Under the pieces are notes generated by a model. That model worked only from the letters and a program-made list of their open reading frames with translations, was not told the DNA's origin and ran no database searches. Positions 29,596-37,493 of a stretch of DNA of 62,763 nucleotides are shown piece by piece; within the stretch, counting starts at the first letter, position 1; each line of letters starts with the position of its first letter. Location of the stretch: IMG/VR virus record IMGVR_UViG_3300044641_003586, positions 1 through 62,763 of that record; one strand, 5' to 3'. Source of the DNA: a virus. The position numbers and the translations under genes are program-made.

Positions 29596-29771
29596 TTCTT
29601 GTCGGTGACATTAAGGCCAATATGCTTGAGAAAAGCGATAATCTTCTCAAGAACCGTGTCGTCCTTGGGAGTAGGGGTTAGCTTCACAATGATGCGAGCG
29701 GCACCCATAATGAGGCCAATAGCAGCACCGATTTCAACCCAATGATTCACAACGTAGTTCACAATGTTCAT
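29592..29771 (-). CDS. Holin-like membrane protein
   Basis: 59 residues. One transmembrane segment (WVEIGAAIGLIMGAARIIV) is followed by LTPTPKDDTVLEKIIAFLKH, a pattern seen in small phage proteins encoded near spanins. Its stop overlaps the inner spanin start by four bases. I infer a holin that forms the membrane lesion for endolysin release. Confidence 0.65.
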   Translation of the reverse strand: MNIVNYVVNHWVEIGAAIGLIMGAARIIVKLTPTPKDDTVLEKIIAFLKHIGLNVTDKK

Positions 29772-29803
29772 AGTTTTAGTTAGTTAGACGGTTTAATCTG
29801 GCA

Positions 29804-30040
29804 TCATTTCTTAATTGTGCTAGTAGCAACTCGGCTCAGAGTTCCTTTGATTTCGGAAATATCTTTGGTGTGCTCATCAATCTTGCCCTCATGGGCATCA
29901 AGACGCTGTTGATGGACATTGATAATGGCTTCTGTCCTGCCCTTAATTTCACCAACACTCATCACCTGAATGCCTATGGTTGTTAAGGCGGTAACAACAC
30001 CAAGGGTTATGAGAAGTTTATTCTGTGCTTTTTCGCTCAT
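29804..30040 (-). CDS. Small membrane protein with C-terminal coiled coil
   Basis: 78 residues. A hydrophobic segment (KLLITLGVVTALTTIGIQV) is followed by a charged heptad-like helix (NVHQQRLDAHEGKIDEHTKD). The topology suits an antiholin or lysis accessory protein. It is the first gene of the lysis run and lies next to the holin-like gene. Confidence 0.62.
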   Translation of the reverse strand: MSEKAQNKLLITLGVVTALTTIGIQVMSVGEIKGRTEAIINVHQQRLDAHEGKIDEHTKDISEIKGTLSRVATSTIKK

Positions 30041-30061
30041 GGTTAGTTTGAAATGAAAAGA

Positions 30062-30133
30062 TTAACCATCTTGGAGGGTGGATTGTTTTTGGATGAGTTG
30101 GTCAATAAAGGAAAAGGCTTCTAGCAGTTTCAT
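30062..30133 (-). CDS. Possible 23-residue peptide
   Basis: An ATG-started frame (MKLLEAFSFIDQLIQKQS...) fills the 98-base gap between the fibre-like gene and the membrane-protein gene. It has no family and no strong ribosome-binding site. It may be chance. Confidence 0.25.
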   Translation of the reverse strand: MKLLEAFSFIDQLIQKQSTLQDG

Positions 30134-30138
30134 GGTGG

Positions 30139-31434
30139 TTATGCGTTTGCTATGGTGGTTACAGTGCCAGAACTGCCGCGATACTTGAGTGCTCCGGCCT
30201 CAACATAAAGAATACCTCCGCCAGTAGGATTTGTGCTAGGAACGGGAGAGGCATTGCTAATAGCAAGCGCACCACTGCCATCACCAAGTTTGGATGAACT
30301 AATACTGCCAGCAAGCATAGTATTAGTAATGCCGTTGGATGGCACTGTGAGTGATCCTGAACTAAGGTTCAAACCAGAACCTACGGTGATTTCTTGTCCC
30401 ACAGCAAAGGTGCCGCCAGTGCCAAAAAGACGATTGCTATTTGAACCTGTAATCTGGTTCGGTGCGACAGTATTTTGAATCGCTAGAAAACCAAGCCCAA
30501 GAGTAAATCGAGCAGTCACAGCATCTGCATCGTCAATCAGAGTGCGCCCAAAGCTAGATAAATCCGTAACCGCTGCTGTGCCAGAGCCGATGAAGTAGGG
30601 CAGTTTATTCGCCGCACTAGTAAGTCCAGCCAAAGCATTCAAATTTGCATTGGCAGTTTGATACACCCAATTTACACGAATGAATAAAGTGCCGTTATTA
30701 GGATGAGCATGAACTACTGCCGCCACTTGAACAATATCACCTGTGGTCGGGGCTACATTGGTTAAACTACCACTGGTGTTGCCAGCGTAAAGGATGTTGC
30801 CATCCACCCAAGTTTGCGAATAGTTACCACCGTTGGTTTGAATGCCGCGAAGTTTGCCGAAAGCAATGACAAAACCTTCAGTTCCATTTGCTAAAGATTC
30901 TGCCGTCAACCCCATGAAGTAAGTAGATGGTCCAACTCCATCCCAAGGTTTCACAAGCAACTTGCCACTGTTGCCAGTCGTTCCAGCGAACATTACTGGC
31001 ACACCTTTGGCAATCGGACTTCCAGTTGAGTTTTTGACATGGAAAACAACATGCTCGCCCACATGAAGGGCAAAGCCATTAAGCTGAATATCAACGGTTT
31101 CCTCGTCCACATTCCACATGGCTTGACCCTGTGTAGTCAAACTGCCAGTTGGGGTGGTATCAAAAGCAATACTGTTGACGTTGGCTAGATCACCAAAATC
31201 CGACTCGGTAATTTGACTATTTTGAATGATCTTCCCACTCGTCCCATCAAAACGAACTAACTGATTATCAAGCGATGTGCTAGAACTGGTTACATCACCC
31301 ACTCCGCTAGATGGCGGCGCAACATTGACCAAAACTTCACCAGCAATCGTGGTATTAACTACAATCGCTCCATCCACCGTTACTTCAACCGTAGGCGCTG
31401 AATCTCCAGTAACAATGATGGTGGGTTCATTCAT
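30139..31434 (-). CDS. Fibre-like structural protein
   Basis: 431 residues. The N-terminus is a beta sandwich-like stretch of Val/Thr repeats ([20 protein letters not shown]). Then comes the fibre motif [20 protein letters not shown], shared with the protein at 32753-33619, where it reads TDNAIARFNLTTGKLIQNSG. A Gly/Ala/Ser-rich C-terminus has an [16 protein letters not shown] motif as in trimeric tail fibres. It is coupled to the upstream gene by an ATGA overlap. I infer a trimeric virion appendage. Confidence 0.72.
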   Translation of the reverse strand: MNEPTIIVTGDSAPTVEVTVDGAIVVNTTIAGEVLVNVAPPSSGVGDVTSSSTSLDNQLVRFDGTSGKIIQNSQITESDFGDLANVNSIAFDTTPTGSLTTQGQAMWNVDEETVDIQLNGFALHVGEHVVFHVKNSTGSPIAKGVPVMFAGTTGNSGKLLVKPWDGVGPSTYFMGLTAESLANGTEGFVIAFGKLRGIQTNGGNYSQTWVDGNILYAGNTSGSLTNVAPTTGDIVQVAAVVHAHPNNGTLFIRVNWVYQTANANLNALAGLTSAANKLPYFIGSGTAAVTDLSSFGRTLIDDADAVTARFTLGLGFLAIQNTVAPNQITGSNSNRLFGTGGTFAVGQEITVGSGLNLSSGSLTVPSNGITNTMLAGSISSSKLGDGSGALAISNASPVPSTNPTGGGILYVEAGALKYRGSSGTVTTIANA

Positions 31435-31799
31435 GTAATCGAAGTGTAATTGGGTAGAACTTCTCCAGTTCCGTCAAGTGGCGTAAAAACATAAGTAGGC
31501 GATGAATCATCTGATGTTTCAATCTGCCAAATGTATTTACCAACTGGAAGGTTGTATCTGCCGGGATTGACTGTGAAAGTCCAGTTTGCAGCACTTGTAA
31601 TTGTGATGTCGCCGTTTGCACTGGTAAGCTCCAACGCAGGAACGGTGTTTTGGGCAGCTACTTTGAAACCCATCTTGACTGAATCAAGATCACCGGGAGC
31701 CAACGGATTCTGAATGGTGATGGACGACAAGCCATTCCAAGTGTCACCAGACACCCAGACGACCATTGCGTTGACTTCTGGTGAGGTTGCAGGGCGCAT
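31431..31799 (-). CDS. Small beta-rich appendage protein
   Basis: 122 residues with alternating beta-strand patterns ([39 protein letters not shown]). It looks like a single beta-sandwich domain. It lies between two fibre-like genes and is joined to the downstream one by ATGA. It is probably a baseplate or fibre accessory domain. Confidence 0.62.
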   Translation of the reverse strand: MRPATSPEVNAMVVWVSGDTWNGLSSITIQNPLAPGDLDSVKMGFKVAAQNTVPALELTSANGDITITSAANWTFTVNPGRYNLPVGKYIWQIETSDDSSPTYVFTPLDGTGEVLPNYTSIT

Positions 31800-31805
31800 A
31801 ATGAT

Positions 31806-32756
31806 TTACCAAACTCTAGGTAATGGGAAGGTGACGTTAGTTCCAGCAGTCATGCCAGAAATGTTGAAGCTGCTTGTGGCAGTAATTGAACCTGTGCCGC
31901 CACCAATGTTTCCAACAAGTTGAACTGTTCCATTGTTAGTAGTAACTGTCCCGTAATTAGATGAAACTGATCCACTACTTGAATTAGTAGTTACAGTTCC
32001 ATAATTAGAATTTATATTTCCGCTATTTGTTGTTACGGTTGCTGAGCCGCTATTGCTTGTAACAGCTCCACCACTTGCATTGGTAGTAACTATTCCAGAA
32101 TTATTGGTTGTAACAGTTCCACCGGAACTATTGGTTGTAACAGTTCCATCATTTGATGAAACTACACCACCATTGGCATTTGTGGTTACTGTGGAGCCAG
32201 ATTTATTATCACTTACAGTCCCGCTGTTGGTTGTAACAGTTCCATAGTTGTTAGTAACAATAGCTCCACTTGCATTTGTAGTTACCGATGCACCAAAATT
32301 ATTATTATCTATGGTTCCATTATTTGTAGTTACAGTTGAACTACCTTGATTGGTATTTATAGTTCCATTGTTAGTGGTAACTGTTCCACCTGCGTTTATT
32401 GTAACAGTTGCACCAACAGAATTGGTAGTAACCAACCCATAATTGTTATTAACGGTGCTATCATTTGTAACAACCGTTCCACTGTTAGAATCAACGATTT
32501 GAGGGTTGGTTGTAATAACTCCACCACTTGCATTGGTAACATTTGCAGTTCCGTTGTTGGTGGTAACTGTTCCGTAATTGATTACAGTGTTGTATCCACT
32601 TGACTGAATTTCATCAACTGTGTTACCAGCATTGATTTCACAATCATCGCTTCCAGTTGGAACAGCACCATTTGGAATAGTGCCAGCCTGGTCTTGAAAC
32701 CAATTGTTTGAGTCGTTCCAAAGTCCAGAACCTTGATTTATGTAGTAAAGAGTCAT
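31806..32756 (-). CDS. Asn/Thr-ladder beta-solenoid-like fibre protein
   Basis: 316 residues. From about residue 55 to 285 the protein is a low-complexity repeat of GTVTTN-type units, such as VTTNNGTV, TTNSGTVSDN and VTTNASGG, about ten residues each and more than 20 copies. Such T-T-N ladders suit a right-handed beta-helix with stacked Thr and Asn rows. The N-terminal 50 residues (MTLYYINQGSGLWNDSNNWF) form a separate cap also seen in other phage surface proteins, and the C-terminus ends in a hydrophobic strand. It is probably a rigid fibre shaft; ice-binding-like or amyloid-like behaviour is an alternative. Confidence 0.7.
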   Translation of the reverse strand: MTLYYINQGSGLWNDSNNWFQDQAGTIPNGAVPTGSDDCEINAGNTVDEIQSSGYNTVINYGTVTTNNGTANVTNASGGVITTNPQIVDSNSGTVVTNDSTVNNNYGLVTTNSVGATVTINAGGTVTTNNGTINTNQGSSTVTTNNGTIDNNNFGASVTTNASGAIVTNNYGTVTTNSGTVSDNKSGSTVTTNANGGVVSSNDGTVTTNSSGGTVTTNNSGIVTTNASGGAVTSNSGSATVTTNSGNINSNYGTVTTNSSSGSVSSNYGTVTTNNGTVQLVGNIGGGTGSITATSSFNISGMTAGTNVTFPLPRVW

Positions 32757-33619
32757 GCTGTAAATTCTTGGTTACGAACCACCCACCATTTTGAACCATT
32801 GTAAATCATCTGAAGAAGTCGAGTGCTTCCAGATGCAACCGCGCCACTAAACGTAGTGCCAGTCGGAGTGACGATGTTAGTTCCTAACGTGATGGTTCTG
32901 ATAGCCCCAGAAGCAATCAATCGAACTTGCCAAGTGCTGCCATTTGAACCGCCAGTAGGACCATTGAGCGTCAAATCACCCGTCATGGTAATTTCACGAC
33001 TCTGACCATCAGTAAAAACTGGAGTTACCGTTGCAGCGTAGGTAATGCTTGTTGGTGCTGTATCTGCACCGGGGGCAGTAGCCCATTTAACTCCAGTTGC
33101 AGCAGTGCTGTCCACACTCAAAACTTGCCCATTAGTGCCACCAACAGCCAAACGCACATTGTCTGTGCCGTTGTGAGCGATCAAATCACCTTTAGTGGTT
33201 GTGGGAGCCAAGGCATCAAACGCATTGGTTTGCGATGTTTGACCTGTTCCACCATTAGCAATCGGCAATGTTCCAGTGACATGAGACGCAAGATTAATTA
33301 GATCGCGGGTAATGGTTTGACCAGAAATCGTAATATAATCCGGTGTTCCAGACAAGGTTACATCGCCTGAGTTTGAACCAGCTAATGTGCCAGATGCGCC
33401 ATCAGCAATGGTAATACCACTGTTCTGAATGAGTTTGCCAGTGGTTAGATTGAATCGAGCAATCGCATTGTCCGTGGCACTTGCTGGTCCAACCACATCT
33501 CCGCTTCCACCACCTCCGCCTCCGCCGCCGCCACTTTGAACTGATTGATAAATACCATACAGAAGCGTTGGAACGCTAACTGGTGGTGGAACATCTAAAG
33601 TTTGTGGTGTGCCTGGCAT
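32753..33619 (-). CDS. Tail-fibre protein with shared N-terminal peptide
   Basis: 288 residues. It begins MPGTPQTLDVPPPVSVPTL, shared with the next gene upstream, then a Gly-rich linker. The body has classic trimeric-fibre sequence: TGKLIQNSG, GTLPIANGGTGQTS, GDLIAHNGTDNVRLAVG and NGQVLSVDSTAATGVKW. The C-terminal domain is beta-rich. It is coupled by ATGA to the solenoid-like protein. The shared N-terminus probably docks both proteins on the same virion site. Confidence 0.8.
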   Translation of the reverse strand: MPGTPQTLDVPPPVSVPTLLYGIYQSVQSGGGGGGGGGSGDVVGPASATDNAIARFNLTTGKLIQNSGITIADGASGTLAGSNSGDVTLSGTPDYITISGQTITRDLINLASHVTGTLPIANGGTGQTSQTNAFDALAPTTTKGDLIAHNGTDNVRLAVGGTNGQVLSVDSTAATGVKWATAPGADTAPTSITYAATVTPVFTDGQSREITMTGDLTLNGPTGGSNGSTWQVRLIASGAIRTITLGTNIVTPTGTTFSGAVASGSTRLLQMIYNGSKWWVVRNQEFTA

Positions 33620-33622
33620 AAC

Positions 33623-33826
33623 TTATGATTGTTGTTGGCCTTGAGATGCCTGCAACGCGCCATAAATGAGCGTTTCGACACTGACGGGCGGGGGTGGAAC
33701 TGACAATGGATCGTAAGTGATAGAACCCGGATGATTCTGGTTCACAAATGCCACGCGAATCGCATTCCAAAGCGTTGGGACACTAACTGGAGGCGGCACA
33801 GACAATGTTTGCAGAGTTCCGGGCAT
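33623..33826 (-). CDS. Short protein made of fibre-docking motifs
   Basis: 67 residues. MPGTLQTLSVPPPVSVPTLW at the start and LSVPPPPVSVETLIYGALQA near the end are two copies of the motif that opens the fibre protein at 32753-33619. The protein thus consists of two docking motifs and a short link. It may be an adaptor or plug for the same virion socket. Confidence 0.68.
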   Translation of the reverse strand: MPGTLQTLSVPPPVSVPTLWNAIRVAFVNQNHPGSITYDPLSVPPPPVSVETLIYGALQASQGQQQS

Positions 33827-33833
33827 AATTAGA

Positions 33834-34103
33834 TCACTTAAAGACTCCGGCTTTCTTGGCGCGGGACATCATGGCTTCTTCATCGGATTCTTCCTTTTCA
33901 GGCATTTTCATCTCGATTTCAATTTCGCCACCTTCTTCTTCACCTTCCATTTCGGAGGTTGGAATAGCGGTTCCGTCGATTTCAGTGAGAGTGATGTTGC
34001 CATCTTCATCGGCCATAAACGTGCCGAGAGCTTGGAAGGGTTCACCGGGAGTAGCATCTTCTGGCATTTGCCAGCCTTCAGGAGATTGGAAAGTAAGTTG
34101 CAT
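33834..34103 (-). CDS. Small acidic capsid-associated protein
   Basis: 89 residues. The C-terminal half is strongly acidic (EMEGEEEGGEIEIEMKMPEK). It lies directly downstream of the major capsid gene, beyond a hairpin, a usual place for decoration or head-stabilising proteins. No family is recognised. Confidence 0.6.
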   Translation of the reverse strand: MQLTFQSPEGWQMPEDATPGEPFQALGTFMADEDGNITLTEIDGTAIPTSEMEGEEEGGEIEIEMKMPEKEESDEEAMMSRAKKAGVFK

Positions 34104-34144
34104 GGATAGTAGGATAGAGAGATTTGATGTGTTTTCAACAAGAA

Positions 34145-34173
34145 GGCGGGGCCAGTTTTTTGCTGACCCCGCC
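34145..34173 (-). terminator. Hairpin after the major capsid gene
   Basis: GGCGGGG and CCCCGCC pair, with an extra CAG/CTG-type inner stem and an A-rich loop on the leftward transcript. The following bases are only moderately U-rich (TTCTTGTT). It probably stops part of transcription so that capsid protein is made in excess. Confidence 0.6.
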
Positions 34174-34193
34174 TCGCGAGCTTGTTATCTCGA

Positions 34194-35372
34194 TTACGAG
34201 CAGGCCGTGTTGACCGTCCAGTTGGTCGGGCAGCGGCGGAAGCGGAGAACCGCACCGTATTCAGGGATCACTGGCTGAGCACCGTAGGCAAACTTGCCAC
34301 GGAAGAAGCCAATGTTCTCGTCCACGTTGCAGGTGCGATCATACTTGTTGATCCACTGGAAGCGTCCGAGGTAGTCCTGCGGAGCGAACTTCATCTCACC
34401 AGCTTGAAGCTGAGAGTCAGGGATCGCGAATTTGACGACCTGCTTAGTGACGATGTAGCAGTCTTCGTATTCTGCCGTGAAGTAGGCAGGATTGACGTTG
34501 GCTGCATCACCTTTGTTGGTGGCAGGGAGCATGAAGGGAACACGCACCCAAGCACCGCCGACAAGGTTCCAGCGAGCGGCTGCAATGTCGATGGTCATCT
34601 TGAAACCGTTGAGGGTGTCAAAAGAACCAGGAGCATTGTTCAGCATACGCACGCGGTCACTGTCCCAGCGGATGTTCTGGATGGTGACGCCATCGGTAGC
34701 AAGGGTCTGCTGAGCTTCGTCCGAAAGAACGAGTGGCAGAAGCGGCTGGCCCATCTTGTTGACGGAAAGGCCGTTCTGAATGTCAGCGCCGTTGCGGACG
34801 AGGGAGTAGCGGATGTAATCAAGCATTTCGCGCTTCAGCGTGCCGATGGTTCCAGTCGCGAAGGAGCTGGAGTTCACGGTAAGACCGCTGTTGGCGACAT
34901 ACTTGTTAGAGCAGATCGCGGTGAACTGATCGCGGCGTTGATTTTCCCACAGGTAGCGGGAGTAGCCACGCAGGTTGCGAATGAAGGAAGCCGCCTGCTG
35001 CACGATGTTGTAGCTCATACGAGCATCTTCAATGCAGAATGGAGGGCTTTCGACAGCCGCAATCTTCAGTTCCATCGAACGACGAGTCTGGGACGGATAG
35101 ATGGTGGACACCGGAGGTTGGCAAGAGCCACCTTGATCGCCTTCGCCACCGTCATTGAACCCGTAGGTCGTGAACGTCACATCGCTGCCGTAAGGCATCG
35201 CACGCTCATAGGTGATGAAGTTCGGGGTGTCACCCATGCCGTTGGGCCAGCGGGTGCGGGAAACGACAGTATCGTTCTGCCAAGGATTCGTGATCCACTG
35301 CTTCTCAGAAGGATCGTCAACGATGCGGTTAGCTTCCGTTTCGAGGAAGTTGTTAATATCTGTGCAGGCCAT
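34194..35372 (-). CDS. Major capsid protein (probable)
   Basis: 392 residues, no paralogue in the window. The assignment rests on context: it lies between a scaffold-like gene and a small acidic gene, downstream of the best leftward promoter and upstream of a hairpin. It also rests on composition typical of HK97-like subunits (mixed alpha/beta, QQAASFIRNLRGYSRYLWEN helix, MKFAPQDYLGRFQWINKYD near the end). The codons are strongly biased and the antisense strand is therefore also open for about 400 codons. Confirmation would come from a structure match to the HK97 fold. Confidence 0.75.
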   Translation of the reverse strand: MACTDINNFLETEANRIVDDPSEKQWITNPWQNDTVVSRTRWPNGMGDTPNFITYERAMPYGSDVTFTTYGFNDGGEGDQGGSCQPPVSTIYPSQTRRSMELKIAAVESPPFCIEDARMSYNIVQQAASFIRNLRGYSRYLWENQRRDQFTAICSNKYVANSGLTVNSSSFATGTIGTLKREMLDYIRYSLVRNGADIQNGLSVNKMGQPLLPLVLSDEAQQTLATDGVTIQNIRWDSDRVRMLNNAPGSFDTLNGFKMTIDIAAARWNLVGGAWVRVPFMLPATNKGDAANVNPAYFTAEYEDCYIVTKQVVKFAIPDSQLQAGEMKFAPQDYLGRFQWINKYDRTCNVDENIGFFRGKFAYGAQPVIPEYGAVLRFRRCPTNWTVNTACS

Positions 35373-35576
35373 AGTGGTAGTTAGGTTAGGGGTGTTGCCT
35401 ATTCAGGCGGGTATTTGAGTTGAGTTGAAGAACTTGATTTCCAGACGTTCTCCGGTTGGCGACATGCCAGCGGTGTCCAGATCGTTCCACTCCGAGCCAG
35501 AGTGATTAGTAGCTCATTTACCCTTTTACCTAGCGAGCCTCCAAGGAGCGTGGGTAACGCTTTTTAGCTCAATGCG

Positions 35577-35605
35577 ATTTTTCACGTTTTTCCCGTGAAT
35601 GTCAA
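35577..35605 (-). promoter_or_regulatory. Leftward promoter of the capsid gene with an internal palindrome
   Basis: Read leftward: TTGACA (35605-35600), a 17-bp spacer and AAAAAT (35582-35577, four of six to consensus). The spacer region is itself an inverted repeat, TTCACG...CGTGAA (35581-35599), a likely operator. The rest of the gap 35373-35666 holds an A/C-rich leader before the capsid start and nothing else I recognise. Confidence 0.55.
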
Positions 35606-35666
35606 TAAAAAATTTTACAACTCCTCTCTTGCAATCTTATCCTAAACATCGACATCATTCTATCAC

Positions 35667-35957
35667 ATGATCCCATCTATCTATATCCGCATTGACCAAC
35701 CTGCTGTTGGTTCTCAATTCAAATTTGACGCTCAAGTAGTTGTTGGAAACGACTCCACAGGAGATGTTACTGGTTTTCGCTCTCCTGTTTTTGAAGTTGG
35801 TGATGAGCACGAATCTTTCGTGACCCTAATGCAAAAAGTCACACAAGCCGTGCTTCAATATCGCGATTTCCGCAAAAAGGCAACTGAGCAGGACTTTCAC
35901 CTGCTAAATCAGCAAGGAGAGCCTGCTCAGGAAACGCCCGTTATCGTAGTGCCTTGA
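35667..35957 (+). CDS. Small protein encoded against the structural operon
   Basis: 96 residues with beta-strand-rich sequence (IYIRIDQPAVGSQFKFDAQV) and a helical end. There is no known family. It is the only rightward gene between the scaffold and capsid genes, ending three bases from the scaffold stop. Its promoter must lie in the same gap as the capsid promoter. A regulator or moron-like host-acting gene is possible. Confidence 0.6.
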   Translation: MIPSIYIRIDQPAVGSQFKFDAQVVVGNDSTGDVTGFRSPVFEVGDEHESFVTLMQKVTQAVLQYRDFRKKATEQDFHLLNQQGEPAQETPVIVVP

Positions 35958-35960
35958 GCC

Positions 35961-37142
35961 TTACGATTGACTCATGTGGGCATTAAACCGCGCCATGATG
36001 CTGTCAAAGTCATAGCCTTTAGGCATATCATCCGTGGAAGATGATTGTGGAGTCTGTGTGCTACTTGGACGTGGAGTGGCTGCAACACGGCTTTTCACAG
36101 CCTGTTCAAGCTCACTAATCTTGGCATTGCGTTCATCTAGTTGGCGAAGCAAGTGCGGTAGAATTACACTGGCGCGAGCAGCAACAGCAAGGCTGGCTGG
36201 ATCACGTTTGATTTCTGCCTTTTGAATGGCTTCAAGCAACGCTTTGTTATCCTTGATGAATGGGATCTTCTCTTGAATCAACTTGTTTGCAGCTTCGGTA
36301 GCTGCTTGCAGTTGACGTTCTTCATCTTCTTTGGCCTTACGAGTTTTTTCTTGTTCCAAGAATGACAGTTCCTGCTTGGCCTTCTCTGCATTCTCAAACA
36401 TTTCGGCTGATTTGCGAAGAAGTTGTTGAGTCTCGCGAGCCTTGGCAACCAGTTCGCCAGCATCAATGGGCGACCATCCATCAGTCACTTCGCGCAAACG
36501 GCGGCGTTGCTCAACTGGATCATTGATCGCCAGAACAGATTTGAGAGTTTCCGGGTCAACATCATAGCTTTTGGCGAGAATATCGACATCCTGACCGATG
36601 CGTGCAGCAGGCTCAAGAACTTCATCCTGATATGCTTTAGAATGCTGAATGTCATGGATAGCACGAAACTGTTCATGCTCAACCATAGCAGTTTCCATCT
36701 CGGAGATACGCTTCTCGTAAGCAGAGATGTCTTTGCCTTCAAAATCAGCAATCTTGGCCTTCATCTGCTCAATCTCGATGAGCTTTTCCTGAACGGTTTT
36801 ATCTTTCTCAGGCAAGGTTCGTTGAAGACTGTCGCGTTCCTCACGAAGCTGCTTTAGTTCAGCCTTCATTTCCTTCCATGTGTTGATGGCTTCTTGAGTT
36901 GGTTGCGACTTCTTCGGGAAGTCCTCTGGCGGCGAATCGTCGTCCTTAGCAGTTGGTTCCTGCTCTTTTGGAGCTTCTTCAGCAACCTTTTCAGCGGCTT
37001 GTGGTTCTACAACCTTTTCGGCTGGCTCAGGCTCAGTTTGGGCCTCACCAGATTGGATAAAGGCTTGCGCCCGTTCCCACATGGCTTCGGCTTCTTTGTC
37101 TGCATCGTATTCTGGTGTTTGTGGCGTGGTGTCGTCTTGCAT
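35961..37142 (-). CDS. Capsid scaffolding-like protein
   Basis: 393 residues, acidic, with a disordered Glu/Pro/Ala-rich N-terminus (1-85) and long coiled coils (about 85-165 and 240-310), then a C-terminal helix ending MPKGYDFDSIMARFNAHMSQ. Composition, size and position between portal and capsid genes are those of podovirus scaffold proteins, whose C-terminus contacts the capsid subunit. No protease domain is visible. Confidence 0.75.
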   Translation of the reverse strand: MQDDTTPQTPEYDADKEAEAMWERAQAFIQSGEAQTEPEPAEKVVEPQAAEKVAEEAPKEQEPTAKDDDSPPEDFPKKSQPTQEAINTWKEMKAELKQLREERDSLQRTLPEKDKTVQEKLIEIEQMKAKIADFEGKDISAYEKRISEMETAMVEHEQFRAIHDIQHSKAYQDEVLEPAARIGQDVDILAKSYDVDPETLKSVLAINDPVEQRRRLREVTDGWSPIDAGELVAKARETQQLLRKSAEMFENAEKAKQELSFLEQEKTRKAKEDEERQLQAATEAANKLIQEKIPFIKDNKALLEAIQKAEIKRDPASLAVAARASVILPHLLRQLDERNAKISELEQAVKSRVAATPRPSSTQTPQSSSTDDMPKGYDFDSIMARFNAHMSQS

Positions 37143-37151
37143 GATGTGTGG

Positions 37152-37493
37152 TTATTTGGTTTCGAGGTAGGATTCGTCAATATGGCTGAATGGTTCATTC
37201 AAGAACACATCCATGTGATCTGTCTTATCCGCTGGCTTGTGAGCTAAGTTACGAAGCGAACGAAGAACACGTCTTTGACCTGCTTGGGCGGCATGTATCA
37301 TGGAGATGGCAAATGACGCTTGCGCTCCGTGGTCACGCACAATAAGCGGAATAACCGAGTCATTTGGCTCAGTTTTTTCCTCGATGATGGCAAGTGCCTC
37401 CATCATCACTGGATCGTTTAGGATTTTGGCTAGACGGTCTGGACCGTCACCTTGGCGGAATTTATCAATGCGGGTTTGTTTGTCTTGTGTCAT
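37152..37493 (-). CDS. Small helical protein between portal and scaffold
   Basis: 113 residues, helical (RLAKILNDPVMMEALAIIEE, FAISMIHAAQAGQRRVLRSL). There is no known family. It starts in an ATGA overlap with the portal gene. Small helical proteins here often act in head assembly; this is context only. Confidence 0.62.
   Translation of the reverse strand: MTQDKQTRIDKFRQGDGPDRLAKILNDPVMMEALAIIEEKTEPNDSVIPLIVRDHGAQASFAISMIHAAQAGQRRVLRSLRNLAHKPADKTDHMDVFLNEPFSHIDESYLETK

Noticed and set aside
34182-35384. A 400-codon open frame on the plus strand opposite the capsid gene
   Set aside because: It mirrors the capsid gene exactly and results from that gene's strong codon bias; its protein is compositionally odd and the minus-strand gene has clear context.
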